DNA of 64,000 nt from an uncultured Geobacter sp. (GTDB taxonomy: Bacteria; Desulfobacterota; Desulfuromonadia; Geobacterales; Geobacteraceae): the NCBI GenBank assembly GCA_903925075.1, contig CAIYDQ010000247.1, positions 1 through 64,000 of the forward strand, read 5' to 3'. Made by a program: the position numbers and the translations under genes. Positions 8,507 to 16,685 of this stretch are shown in pieces; positions within the stretch are counted from its first letter, which is position 1, and each line of letters starts with the position of its first letter. Under the pieces are notes generated by a model. The model saw nothing but the letters and a program-made list of their open reading frames with translations. It was not told where the DNA came from and did not search any database.

Positions 8507-8595
8507 GTAGGTCGCGTTAGGTACGAAACGCGACGTCGCAACGATGCCACGGTGCAATGTCGCGTTTCACGATGAAGCCGTTCAACACGACCTAC
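8507..8595. repeat. Nested inverted-repeat element, dispersed family
   Basis: An outer 12-bp pair, GTAGGTCGCGTT (8507-8518) and AACACGACCTAC (8584-8595) with one mismatch, encloses a perfect inner 10-bp pair, GAAACGCGAC (8525-8534) and GTCGCGTTTC (8559-8568). Part of the right half recurs at 55866-55898. No gene is contained. It looks like a small non-autonomous intergenic element. Confidence 0.65.
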
Positions 8596-8613
8596 AGATG
8601 TGCGGAGTTGGTT

Positions 8614-10017
8614 TCAGTAATTGCCTTTATCTGGTGCGACGATCTTTGCCTGCAGCTGCCGGAGCGCCCGGTAGGTGTCTTCCTGCAAAACGGTTTCGGG
8701 ATGCGCCGGGTTAACCGGATGCACGGCCAGCCACCCCCCCTCTCGCAACCTCCCTTCAGAGCCGGCCAGCGACTGGTTGAGCAGCACGTGCAACCGGTCA
8801 TGCAGTCCGCTGACCGGCTTCCCCTCGGCAAAGCCGGTCAACGGCAATTCCTTGCGAAAGGTAAGCTCCCCGGCCGCATCGAACTGCTGAAAGTCCAATA
8901 CGAAGGCGCTTCCCGGCTTTCGGGCGGTAAACAACGAGACCGAACTGCCGGCCTTCTTGGCGATCGCGGTGCGCGCCGCGCCCAGCGCCTGTGAATGGTC
9001 ATAGAGCCCGTACAACGCGCCGCAGAGCATGTCGGCGAAGCAGTCGTTGTGAAGGAAGCCGCGCCGGCCGCAATCCGAGGTTTCGAAATAGAAACTGCGA
9101 TTTTCCGGAACTCCGGTCAAAGGCTCGCCGCAGATAGGACAGCTCTCCGTCAGTCCTCCCGAAGGCACCGGCGAGGATTGCCGCCGTTTATCGTCGTTTT
9201 CCGGAGGCGAATGGGCGGACAGGCCGCCGCGCGAATTCAAGGCGGCGTCGTACACCCGCAATATTTCAGCCGTGATCAAGGCGTACTGCTTGTACACCTC
9301 AGTCTCGCGGCCATGGGTCAGGATCGGATAGATCTTGCCGTTGGGGTTGGTGCCCAAGCTTTCCACCTTCGGGCTCTTGGAGATGTAGTTGTCCAGGCAG
9401 CGGTAACCGCGCTCGGCGGCGAAGGCCCGCAAAAGCGTCTTTTGGTCCCGGAATTCGCCTTCGAACTTGATGCGCTCGTCGATCAGACAGGGGAGCAAGG
9501 CCAGAGATTTCTTGTCCATGCCGTGCCGCTCGAAGAGCGCGAAGATATTCTTGCAGTTCTCCACGCTCGGCATGTCCTTCACCGGAACGATCGCCCGGTC
9601 GGCCGCGTAGAGCGCGTTGCGGGTCAGGAGGTTCAAGTCGGGCCTGGTGTCGATGATGACGATGCCGGTCAATTCGGACCCGGCCAGCAACTGCGCCAGA
9701 GTCATCGGTTCCTTGAAACGCTGGTGGACGTCCTCTAGCTCCTCGGACGAAGGGATGTAGCAGACGCCGTACTGCCCCAACTGGACCAGATCCTTCGCCC
9801 GCTTGCCCGTCAGCAAGTCGTGCACGTTGCCGCCGCTCTTGCCGCCGTTGATTTCGAACATCCGGTCGATGGTGAAGTGATTGTCGAAGGAAAAGATGGT
9901 GACCGTGAGGTCTTCGCGCATCGCCTTCAGATAGATGGCGAGATTGGTGGCGAGGGTGGTCTTGCCGACTCCCCCCTTTTCCGAGGAAATCGTAATTATA
10001 TAAGGGTGATTCTGCAA
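8614..10017 (-). CDS. ParA-family ATPase with C-terminal Cys/His zinc-type domain, 467 aa
   Basis: A P-loop ATPase of the ParA/Soj/MinD type: deviant Walker A EKGGVGKTT at residues 14-22, a Walker B-like VIIDTRPD near 128, and the switch region between. After a proline-rich linker (about 270-285), residues 290-330 carry CPICGEPL, then DCGRRGFLHNDC, which fits a zinc-binding treble-clef or ribbon. The remainder is a mixed domain of unknown role. No ParB or partition site is adjacent, so it is an orphan and may position something other than DNA. The first start codon in frame is TTG at 10017, with no clear ribosome site. In-frame codons continue upstream to a stop without an ATG, so the true N-terminus is uncertain. 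Confidence 0.8.
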   Translation of the reverse strand: MQNHPYIITISSEKGGVGKTTLATNLAIYLKAMREDLTVTIFSFDNHFTIDRMFEINGGKSGGNVHDLLTGKRAKDLVQLGQYGVCYIPSSEELEDVHQRFKEPMTLAQLLAGSELTGIVIIDTRPDLNLLTRNALYAADRAIVPVKDMPSVENCKNIFALFERHGMDKKSLALLPCLIDERIKFEGEFRDQKTLLRAFAAERGYRCLDNYISKSPKVESLGTNPNGKIYPILTHGRETEVYKQYALITAEILRVYDAALNSRGGLSAHSPPENDDKRRQSSPVPSGGLTESCPICGEPLTGVPENRSFYFETSDCGRRGFLHNDCFADMLCGALYGLYDHSQALGAARTAIAKKAGSSVSLFTARKPGSAFVLDFQQFDAAGELTFRKELPLTGFAEGKPVSGLHDRLHVLLNQSLAGSEGRLREGGWLAVHPVNPAHPETVLQEDTYRALRQLQAKIVAPDKGNY

Positions 10018-10199
10018 TTGAAGGTACCGCCGTAAACGAGGGATGGCAGCCTGAGCCGAGTTCTCATTTAGATACTAGTCACTTTGACCAAGACGGTCAA
10101 CCTATTTGAGAGAGGCGGAAAAGGTCTGGACAAGCGGCAGGCACGGGAAAGAACTGGCGCTGCTAGTAGCCTATGGGAAGGTAAATAATTTAATTGCAG

Positions 10200-10228
10200 T
10201 TGACAACGTACGATACGCATCGTACTGT
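10200..10228 (+). promoter_or_regulatory. Promoter with embedded palindromic operator for the MqsR/MqsA-like pair
   Basis: TTGACA (10200-10205) and TACTGT (10223-10228) are separated by 17 bp. The spacer and first -10 bases contain a perfect inverted repeat, GTACGAT-ACGC-ATCGTAC (10208-10225). A dimeric repressor bound there would block RNA polymerase, as expected for antitoxin autoregulation. Confidence 0.65.
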
Positions 10229-10262
10229 TAAAGCGTTCAAAACTCAACATGGTGAGGACCAA

Positions 10263-10559
10263 ATGGGTTTTAATGACACCAAGACCAAGGCAATAAAATG
10301 CCTGGAGGCTGGCGACTACGACCACGAAGCTCGCCAACATATCGACGTAAAGAATCTTTTTGCGTGTGGACAAGTTAGCGAAGAAGACGTTATTCGGCTA
10401 ATCAATAAGACAAAAGGTGCTCAATACGAGAAAAGCCCGCACCATTTTGACAAGTCTGTCATGGTCCATATATTCAAACCAATGCATCAAAACGCAACCT
10501 GGTACATTAAATTCTACTTCATTGAACCAGCAGCAATGTTTATAAGCGTGCACAAATAG
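10263..10559 (+). CDS. MqsR-like toxin, 98 aa
   Basis: A small protein of the same length as the E. coli mRNA interferase MqsR (98 aa). The C-terminal half aligns by eye with MqsR: a Tyr-(Glu)-Lys-Ser stretch (YEKSPHHFDKSVMVHIFKP, about residues 55-73) and a final WYIKFYFIEPAAMFISVHK strand pair, matching the YKS, DVYRP, YLKIT and SFKEK landmarks of MqsR. The likely role is a ribosome-independent RNase of the RelE-like fold; this is inferred from similarity and gene pairing. The start at 10263 follows GGTGAGG. It precedes its presumed antitoxin by 20 bp, the mqsR-mqsA order. The AT-richness of both genes points to transfer. Confidence 0.65.
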   Translation: MGFNDTKTKAIKCLEAGDYDHEARQHIDVKNLFACGQVSEEDVIRLINKTKGAQYEKSPHHFDKSVMVHIFKPMHQNATWYIKFYFIEPAAMFISVHK

Positions 10560-10579
10560 GAGATGTGAGGAGAAGGGCT

Positions 10580-11179
10580 ATGAAAATAGTTAAAGAAGGT
10601 GACAAGAATAAGGCAGTATGCCAATTCTGCGGGTTACAATCGATTACTTATGCTTTACGGGATGTCCCTTTCAGCGACAACAATGGAGTTGTCAGGAATA
10701 TTCTGGCAGGCATATGTGACAAGTGCGACAACGTAGTTAGCATTCCCCGACAATCGACCCCAAAAATCAAGGCAGCATATAATGAAGTAAAGAGGTCGGC
10801 AGAATACAGGGTGCCGGCGCATTTTATCGACATTCTAAGTTTAGCTTCCAATAGAATTGACGACGAAATAGGCGATACTTTGTCAAAACCGCTTTTGTTA
10901 TATTATCTCCACAAACTGAACACCGGAGTCATTTCCAGCTCCAGGCTCAAAGAATTGTTAGCAAGCGAGCTAGCATCGGCCCCTTCAACAAAGAGATTGT
11001 CATTGAAGATAACAGAAAGGACTGAAAAGGAGCTAAGCTCCGTTGTTCAAAAGTCCGGGCTTCAGAATAATACCGATGTCATTAAAGGCATTATTCTCAA
11101 AATATATGAGGACATCGTTCAGCCCAAGACCCCAAAGCATATCAAAGAGCTGAAAAGCATTGCAGCCACATTTGGATAA
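10580..11179 (+). CDS. MqsA-like antitoxin with zinc finger and ribbon-helix-helix-like C-terminus, 199 aa
   Basis: Residues 11-60 form a YgiT/MqsA-type zinc domain: CQFCG, a following LRDVPF segment and CDKCDN supply four cysteines in the MqsA arrangement. MqsA then has an XRE-type helix-turn-helix, whereas here residues 60-130 are helical and residues about 145-190 (RLSLKITERTEKELSSVV, then a helix) resemble a CopG/Arc ribbon-helix-helix. It would bind the toxin with the N-terminus and DNA with the C-terminus, probably at the palindrome 10208-10225. The start at ATG 10580 follows AGGAGAAGG; the alternative GTG at 10565 lies upstream of that site. The gene is AT-rich compared with its neighbours. 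Confidence 0.65.
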   Translation: MKIVKEGDKNKAVCQFCGLQSITYALRDVPFSDNNGVVRNILAGICDKCDNVVSIPRQSTPKIKAAYNEVKRSAEYRVPAHFIDILSLASNRIDDEIGDTLSKPLLLYYLHKLNTGVISSSRLKELLASELASAPSTKRLSLKITERTEKELSSVVQKSGLQNNTDVIKGIILKIYEDIVQPKTPKHIKELKSIAATFG

Positions 11180-11220
11180 GCTCGATGCGCAGCTCCTTTA
11201 TTTGCCTCGCACCTTGAGTA

Positions 11221-12051
11221 TTAAATCAACAGTTCTTGCGAATCCTCGATGGCTTCCAGCAGGTCGTCGATCTCGTCGCTGCTTAACTGCAAGACGGCGG
11301 TCTCCCGCAGTTCCATGAGGTCGATGGTCGGGTCCTTTACCGGGCCGATCCCCTTCATCTTGCAGGCGGCGTTCACCAGCCTCAGAATGGTCAGCACGGT
11401 ATCGGTGGTGTCAAAGTCGTCGTCGTGATGCTTGGCGACCGCGTCGCAATAGATTTGCGGCATGTTCCAGTGCTGCATGAGCCGGCTCCCCTGCTCCACA
11501 TGCAGTTCCTCAAAGATGGTCAAAAGCAGTTCCTCTTCCAGCGCCGCTTGCGCCACGCCCTTGCTGTTCAGCCGCTCCAGAGACTTCAGCAGATACAACT
11601 TGCCCACGTCGTGCAACAGCCCCGCCATGTAGGCATGGTCCTCAACCTGGGAGTACCCGGCCAGACGCGCCAGATGCCGGCAGCCGAAGGCGCAGGCATG
11701 GCTGTGCAACCAGAGGGTCTGCATGTATTTGTTCAAAAGCGGGCTGTCGGAGACGTGCAATCCGGCTTGGGAGGCCGCCATGGCAAGATTGGAGACCTGC
11801 TTGGCGCCCAACCGGATCACCGCATCCTTGATGGTTTCGGTGCGCACGCGCCCCACATAGACCGGCGAGTTGGCGACCTTCAGGATTTGCCCGGCAAGCG
11901 ACTGGTCCTCGTTGGCCAGGTCGATGACGTCGGTGATGACGTAGTCCGCGGTTTCCAGCAATTGCTGCAACTGGAGCGCGATGGGATGGAAAACAGGGAG
12001 CTCCACCGGCTGGGTGGTTATCAAACGCTTGATGGTGAGCGAAAGAGCCAT
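11221..12051 (-). CDS. HDOD domain protein, 276 aa
   Basis: A single HDOD domain fills residues about 10-210: the early LPVFHPIALQLQQLL, then NEDQSLAGQILKVANSPVY, and HDVGKLYLLKSLE near residue 160. HDOD proteins are non-hydrolytic relatives of HD phosphohydrolases that serve as regulatory platforms in Deltaproteobacteria and related groups. Here the HD-like pair (LLHDVGK) is kept, so catalysis is not excluded. The start at 12051 follows AGGAGA. It is a lone gene between the toxin-antitoxin pair and a divergent methyltransferase. Its partner and signal are unknown. Confidence 0.85.
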   Translation of the reverse strand: MALSLTIKRLITTQPVELPVFHPIALQLQQLLETADYVITDVIDLANEDQSLAGQILKVANSPVYVGRVRTETIKDAVIRLGAKQVSNLAMAASQAGLHVSDSPLLNKYMQTLWLHSHACAFGCRHLARLAGYSQVEDHAYMAGLLHDVGKLYLLKSLERLNSKGVAQAALEEELLLTIFEELHVEQGSRLMQHWNMPQIYCDAVAKHHDDDFDTTDTVLTILRLVNAACKMKGIGPVKDPTIDLMELRETAVLQLSSDEIDDLLEAIEDSQELLI

Positions 12052-12262
12052 TATTACTCTCCTGTGTGAACTGGTAGCTGATGTGAACAATTACCCGATT
12101 ACGTTATACCTGCACCATGATAAGTTCAACAGTTTTTGCACAAGGTACGGAAAGAGGCCTCAAAGCGGCAACCTTCCTCCCCGCCCCCACCTCCCTCATG
12201 CCGTGAGAAACGCGGTTCTGCCATGTTTCGCCTACGGCTCCCGCGCGCCGGAAACTTTTCCC

Positions 12263-12291
12263 TTGTACTGAGGGTACCTTTGCTCTAGAGT
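12263..12291 (+). promoter_or_regulatory. Candidate sigma-70 promoter for the methyltransferase gene
   Basis: TTGTAC (12263-12268), a 17-bp spacer and TAGAGT (12286-12291) lie about 45 bp upstream of the ATG at 12337. Confidence 0.4.
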
Positions 12292-12336
12292 TCGCCAAAC
12301 CATCGTTTTACAGAACTACCGGAGGAGGTACCAGAA

Positions 12337-13155
12337 ATGGCTGACGTCTATGCGGACATTGCCGCCGCCGATCACGAGGTCCAGTTGAGGTTGTCCGGCG
12401 TGTTGGAACGCAGGGCCGTCGATAGGCAACAACAGGCGATGCTGGCGACCTATCTGGCCGACATCGATTTTCCACCGGGGAGCGAGGTGCTTGACGCCGG
12501 ATGCGGCACCGGCCCGGTGAGCCGCGCTCTGGCCGCGGTTGCGGATGTGGGCCGCGTGGTCGGCGTCGATCCTTCACCGGTGTTCCTGGCTATGGCGCAA
12601 AAATTGAACACGGCTGCGGAGAGGCTGACTTTCGTGGAAGGCGATTGCCGTTTCCTCCCCTTCAACGACTGCTGCTTCGATGTGGTCGTCTTCCACACCA
12701 CCTTGAGCCATGTCCCGGGACCGGAAAAAGGGCTGGCGGAAGCCTATCGAGTGCTGCGCCCCGGCGGGGTTTTAGCCGTCTTCGACGGCAATTACACGAG
12801 CACCACGCTCTCCACCGGCGATTTCGATCCGTTGCAGGCCTGCGCCGATGCGGCCATGTCGGCGCTGGTGCATGACCGTTGGCTGGTCCCTCGCCTCCCG
12901 CAACTGGTCGCCGCCGCCGGCTTCGGCCTGGAAAAGCAGAGAAACCTCGGCATAGTAGAAACCACCGACCCCGAGTACATGCTGAGCATCGCGGACCGAG
13001 GAGCCGACGCCCTGGCCGCATCCGGCCGCATCGGAGCCGAGTTGGCCGAGGCGCTTAAAGCCGAGGCGCGGCAACGGGTCGCGGAGGGAAGATTTTTCGG
13101 TTCCATCGCCTACTCCAGCCTGGTTGCCAAAAAACCTGACAACAATTTGCTATAG
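12337..13155 (+). CDS. Class I SAM-dependent methyltransferase, 272 aa
   Basis: A Rossmann-fold methyltransferase. Motif I is VLDAGCGTGPVS (about residues 50-61), the acidic residue ending strand 2 is in GVDPS, motif II/III is EGDCRFLPF, and the DVVVFHTTLSHV strand carries the motif IV region near residue 115. RVLRPGGVLAVFDG is the post-IV strand typical of UbiE/MenG-like small-molecule methyltransferases. The C-terminal 100 residues form a helical cap. The substrate is unknown. A strong GGAGGAGG site sets the start. The DnaJ-domain gene follows after 61 bp and may be co-transcribed. Confidence 0.85.
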   Translation: MADVYADIAAADHEVQLRLSGVLERRAVDRQQQAMLATYLADIDFPPGSEVLDAGCGTGPVSRALAAVADVGRVVGVDPSPVFLAMAQKLNTAAERLTFVEGDCRFLPFNDCCFDVVVFHTTLSHVPGPEKGLAEAYRVLRPGGVLAVFDGNYTSTTLSTGDFDPLQACADAAMSALVHDRWLVPRLPQLVAAAGFGLEKQRNLGIVETTDPEYMLSIADRGADALAASGRIGAELAEALKAEARQRVAEGRFFGSIAYSSLVAKKPDNNLL

Positions 13156-13216
13156 TAGTGTGTCCTTTCCGCACCGATCGACTGCCACGCCCTGACCACT
13201 CCCGAAGGAGATCTCA

Positions 13217-13849
13217 ATGAGCGACGCCAAGTTCATCGACTACTACGAGTTGTTGCAATTGAGCCCGAACGCCGACAGCGAGACCATCGAACGGGTCTTC
13301 CGGCATCTGGCCAAGAAATTCCACCCCGATCACACCGAGTTTCCGGATACCGACCGTTTCAGCCAGGTCGTGGAGGCTCACCGGACTCTGGCCGACCCGG
13401 CAACCCGCGCAGGGTACGACGCGAAGTATCAGCATTATTGGAACCGCAAGTGGGGGATCGCCTCGGAAGCCAGTCGACAGTCGGCCTTCGGCGATGACCG
13501 GCTGGCCCGAGAACGCCTGCTGTCGCTGTTGTATGTGCAACGCCGGCGCGACATGAGCGCTCCCGGCCTGGGCGATTTGGAAATAGCGCGCCTGTTGAGC
13601 TCTCCTGCCGAGTTACTGGAGTTTCACATCTGGTACCTTAAGGCCAAGGGGTGGGTGGAGCGCCTTGACTCCGGGCTCTTCGCCATAACCGCGGCGGGCG
13701 TCGACCAGGTTGAGCGGGGTCGTCTCCGGCTAGCTCCGGATCATCTGCTGGAAGCTGCTCATCATGCCGGCTCGGACCAGGGGGAAAAGGAGAGCGTGCT
13801 GCAGCGCATCGAAGTGGACGGCGATGGCGAAGCACCCCCCTCGCCTTAA
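13217..13849 (+). CDS. J-domain protein, 210 aa
   Basis: Residues 5-70 are a J domain: DYYELLQLSPNADSETIERV, then the invariant HPD within KKFHPDHTE (about residue 35), and a final helix ending in DAKYQ. The rest (about 85-200) has no Gly/Phe or zinc region and looks like a winged-helix or small alpha/beta domain (LSSPAELLEFHIWYLKAKGW). It should stimulate DnaK ATPase for a specific client; the client is unknown. AAGGAGAT gives the start. It converges on cheR with a 10-bp gap. Confidence 0.85.
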   Translation: MSDAKFIDYYELLQLSPNADSETIERVFRHLAKKFHPDHTEFPDTDRFSQVVEAHRTLADPATRAGYDAKYQHYWNRKWGIASEASRQSAFGDDRLARERLLSLLYVQRRRDMSAPGLGDLEIARLLSSPAELLEFHIWYLKAKGWVERLDSGLFAITAAGVDQVERGRLRLAPDHLLEAAHHAGSDQGEKESVLQRIEVDGDGEAPPSP

Positions 13850-13858
13850 CGGCTCCGC

Positions 13859-14683
13859 TCATTGGTAACCTTTCCTGTAGATGCGGGTACCCGGCGCGAT
13901 CTCACGATAGCGCGGCGCGATCTCCCGCCCGTCCAGGGTCTCCTGCATGCCCAGGCAGAGAAAACCGCCGGGCGCCAGGGAGTTGTCGAACAGTCGCAAG
14001 GCCCGATCCTTTAGCTGCTTTTTGAAGTAGATGAGGACATTGCGGCAGAGCACCAGCTGCATCTCTCCAAAGACGTGGTCGACGGCCAGGTTGTGGGAGG
14101 CGAAGACCATCCGCTGCTTCAGCAATGGCGACAGCAGAGCGCGGTCATAGCGGGCGGTATAGTAGTCGGAAAAGGAACTCCTGCCGCCGCTCTGCTGGTA
14201 GTTGCGGGTGAAAAGCTGCATATCCTTCACGGGAAAGACCCCTTCCCGGGCCTTACTCAACGCCTCGCGGTTGACGTCGGTGGCGTAGAGGCAATAGCGC
14301 CCATTTAAACCTTCCTCTTCCAGCACAATCGCCATCGAGTAGGCTTCCTCGCCGCGGGCGCACCCTGCGTGCCAGATCTTCACAAAGGGGTAGGTCTTGA
14401 GGTGCGGCGTCACCTGTTCACGCAGGGCCTTGAAGACCTGCGGGTCCCTGAACATCTCCGAGACGTTCACCGTCAACCCGCGCAGCAACCCCTCGAAAAC
14501 CTCGGGATCCCCCAGGATCCGGGATCTGGCCTCTTCGATGCAGGAGCAGCCCGAGCGGGAGAGCCATTGAACCAGCCTGCGCTGCAAGGAGGCCTCCGAA
14601 TACTCCCTGAAATCGTAGCCGTAGGTCTGGGCGATCGCTTCCAGAAGCAGCGCCAGCTCGGCCTGGTCGGGGTGCGAGTTCAT
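13859..14683 (-). CDS. CheR-type protein-glutamate methyltransferase, 274 aa
   Basis: A SAM-dependent methyltransferase of the CheR family. The N-terminal helical domain (about 1-75) includes YGYDFREYSEASLQRRLVQW. The SAM motif IWHAGCARGEEAYSMAIVL (about 110-128) and ATDVNREAL follow, then the late landmarks LVLCRNVLIYF and GGFLCLG typical of CheR. The usual substrates are chemoreceptor glutamates, but no CheB or receptor is adjacent; it is the last gene of an operon behind two hybrid kinases. Such orphan CheRs often act in signalling outside taxis. The start at 14683 is chosen because a GAGGAG site overlaps the upstream stop. Confidence 0.88.
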   Translation of the reverse strand: MNSHPDQAELALLLEAIAQTYGYDFREYSEASLQRRLVQWLSRSGCSCIEEARSRILGDPEVFEGLLRGLTVNVSEMFRDPQVFKALREQVTPHLKTYPFVKIWHAGCARGEEAYSMAIVLEEEGLNGRYCLYATDVNREALSKAREGVFPVKDMQLFTRNYQQSGGRSSFSDYYTARYDRALLSPLLKQRMVFASHNLAVDHVFGEMQLVLCRNVLIYFKKQLKDRALRLFDNSLAPGGFLCLGMQETLDGREIAPRYREIAPGTRIYRKGYQ

Positions 14684-14687
14684 GGAC

Positions 14688-16685
14688 TCACTCCTCGGAC
14701 AGTATCCGCCGGATCTTCTCGTGCAGCAGTTTGACGTCAAACGGCTTCTGGATGAAGTACACCCCTTCCTCGACGACCTCCCGCAGCACAGATTTCGCCG
14801 TGTAGCCGGACATGAACAGGGCCTTGGCCTCGGGCGAGACGGCCCTCATGCGCTCTACCATCTCCTTGCCGTTCATTTCCGGCATGACCACGTCGGTGAC
14901 AATCAGGTCGATCGCTCCGTGGTTCTGCCGGTAAATCGAGATCGCTTCGCGCGGCGTCGCCGCTTTCAACACGCTATAACCAAGCTGTTCAAGCTGCCTG
15001 CTCGCCACCTGCAGCAGCATCTCTTCGTCTTCCACGAGCAGGATGGTGCCGGTTCCCGACGGCGCCGCCGCAGGGGGCGCCTCTGGCGCCGCGCCCTGTT
15101 GTAGCGAGCGCGGCAGGCAGATTCTGAAGGTCGTGCCGCGGCCGGGCTCGGAGTAGACGTGCACGAAACCGTTGTTCTGAGTGACGATGCCGTACAGGGT
15201 GGCGAGGCCGAGACCGGTTCCCTTGCCCGCTTTTTTGGTGGTGAAATAGGGCTCGAAGATGTGCTCCAGCGTCTGCGGGTCCATGCCGATGCCGGTGTCG
15301 CTGACGGCTAACTGGACGTAGTCGCCGGGAAGGGCGTCGAGGTGGTAATGGCTGTAGTCGCCGTCGACCCGGATGTTGGCGAGCTCTATGGTCAGATTCC
15401 CCCCCTGCGGCATGGCGTCGCGGGCGTTGGCTGCGAGGTTCATCAACATCTGGTCTATCTGCAAGGGATCGATCTTCACGGTCCAAAGTTCGGCTGCCGG
15501 ATGGAAGCTGAGTTTCACGTCCTCGCCTATCAACAGTGCCAGCATTTTTTGCGACTCGACGATCAGCTCGGCCAGGTTTACCGGCCTCGGGCTGACCACC
15601 CCCTTGCGCGAGAAGGCCAATAGTTGCCGGGTGATGTCGCTGGAGCGCTGGGCGGCCTTGACGATATTATCCAGGAACTTGCGCCCCGGCGACGCTTCCG
15701 GCAGATCCGGCTTGAGCAGTTGCGCCGACCCCAGGATCACGCTCAGCATGTTGTTGAAGTCGTGAGCCACGCCGCCGGCCAGGCGTCCGATGGATTCCAT
15801 CTTCTGGGAGTGGAGCAGTTGCTCCTCCAGCCGCTTGCGCTCGGTGATATCAGCCACCACGCCGTCGAAGGAGACCAGGGCGCCTTCGGCTCCGAGGTCC
15901 GGGACCATGGTGTTCCTGATCCAGCGCAGCGTGCCGTCCTTATGGGAGATGCGGTGCTCGACGCTGACGGTTTTCTTTTCCGACAAAAGCCGCTCCGTCG
16001 CCTTCTGCAAGAGCTGACGGTCCTCGGGATGGACGATGCGCAGCCACAGCTCGGCGTCGGATTCGCACTCCTCGCCGCTGAAGCCGGTCACCGACTCGCA
16101 GGCGGCGTTGTGGACCGTTCGGGCCGGCCGGCCGTTTTCCACGGTCACGGTATAGACGTAACTGACGATCGACTCCAGGAGCCGCTGATAGCGCTCCTTG
16201 CTTTGCAGCAGTTGTTGCGCCGTCATGGAGAGATCCGCCGTCCGCTCGGCCACCAGCGCCTCCAGGCTCCGCTCGTGCTGTTCCAGCGCGCGGCGCTGGC
16301 GGAAGAGTTCGCAGAATACCCGCACCTTGCTCCTGAGCGCCGTCGGCTCGATCGGTTTCATCAGATAATCGACGGCCCCGGCTTCGTAGCCTCTGAACTG
16401 GTGGTGCTCCTCCTTCATGCCGGCCGTGACGAAGATGATGGGGAGTTGCCGGGTCTTGGGATTTTTGCGCATCAGCTCGGCGGTCTCGAAACCGTCCATC
16501 TCAGGCATCTGCACGTCCAGCAGCACCAGGGCGAACTCGGTGTACAAGGTAAGGCGCAGGGCTTCATTGCCGGAATGGGCCGGCACCAGATCGAGCCCCA
16601 GATCGCTCAGCAGCGCCTCCAGGGAGAGCAGGTTTTCAGGCCGATCATCGACCATCAGCACCGGGATCTTGTCGTCAGTTTTCAT
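14688..16685 (-). CDS. Hybrid sensor kinase REC-PAS-HK-REC, 665 aa
   Basis: A cytoplasmic kinase. Receiver 1 (residues about 8-122) has LVLLDVQMPEMDG with phosphoacceptor Asp and the T/K pair in IIFVTAG and DYLMKP. A PAS fold spans 160-285. The His box GGVAHDFNNMLSVILG (about 305) is of the HWE/NtrB-like type, and the ATPase has N, G1 (DTGIGMD) and G2 (GKGTGLGLATLYG) boxes. Receiver 2 spans about 548-662 (DLIVTDVVMPEMNG). The N-terminal receiver suggests it takes phosphate or signal from the upstream multi-receiver kinase. It overlaps that gene by four bases (ATGA) and is followed by cheR with two bases between stop and start, so all three are translationally coupled. Confidence 0.92.
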   Translation of the reverse strand: MKTDDKIPVLMVDDRPENLLSLEALLSDLGLDLVPAHSGNEALRLTLYTEFALVLLDVQMPEMDGFETAELMRKNPKTRQLPIIFVTAGMKEEHHQFRGYEAGAVDYLMKPIEPTALRSKVRVFCELFRQRRALEQHERSLEALVAERTADLSMTAQQLLQSKERYQRLLESIVSYVYTVTVENGRPARTVHNAACESVTGFSGEECESDAELWLRIVHPEDRQLLQKATERLLSEKKTVSVEHRISHKDGTLRWIRNTMVPDLGAEGALVSFDGVVADITERKRLEEQLLHSQKMESIGRLAGGVAHDFNNMLSVILGSAQLLKPDLPEASPGRKFLDNIVKAAQRSSDITRQLLAFSRKGVVSPRPVNLAELIVESQKMLALLIGEDVKLSFHPAAELWTVKIDPLQIDQMLMNLAANARDAMPQGGNLTIELANIRVDGDYSHYHLDALPGDYVQLAVSDTGIGMDPQTLEHIFEPYFTTKKAGKGTGLGLATLYGIVTQNNGFVHVYSEPGRGTTFRICLPRSLQQGAAPEAPPAAAPSGTGTILLVEDEEMLLQVASRQLEQLGYSVLKAATPREAISIYRQNHGAIDLIVTDVVMPEMNGKEMVERMRAVSPEAKALFMSGYTAKSVLREVVEEGVYFIQKPFDVKLLHEKIRRILSEE

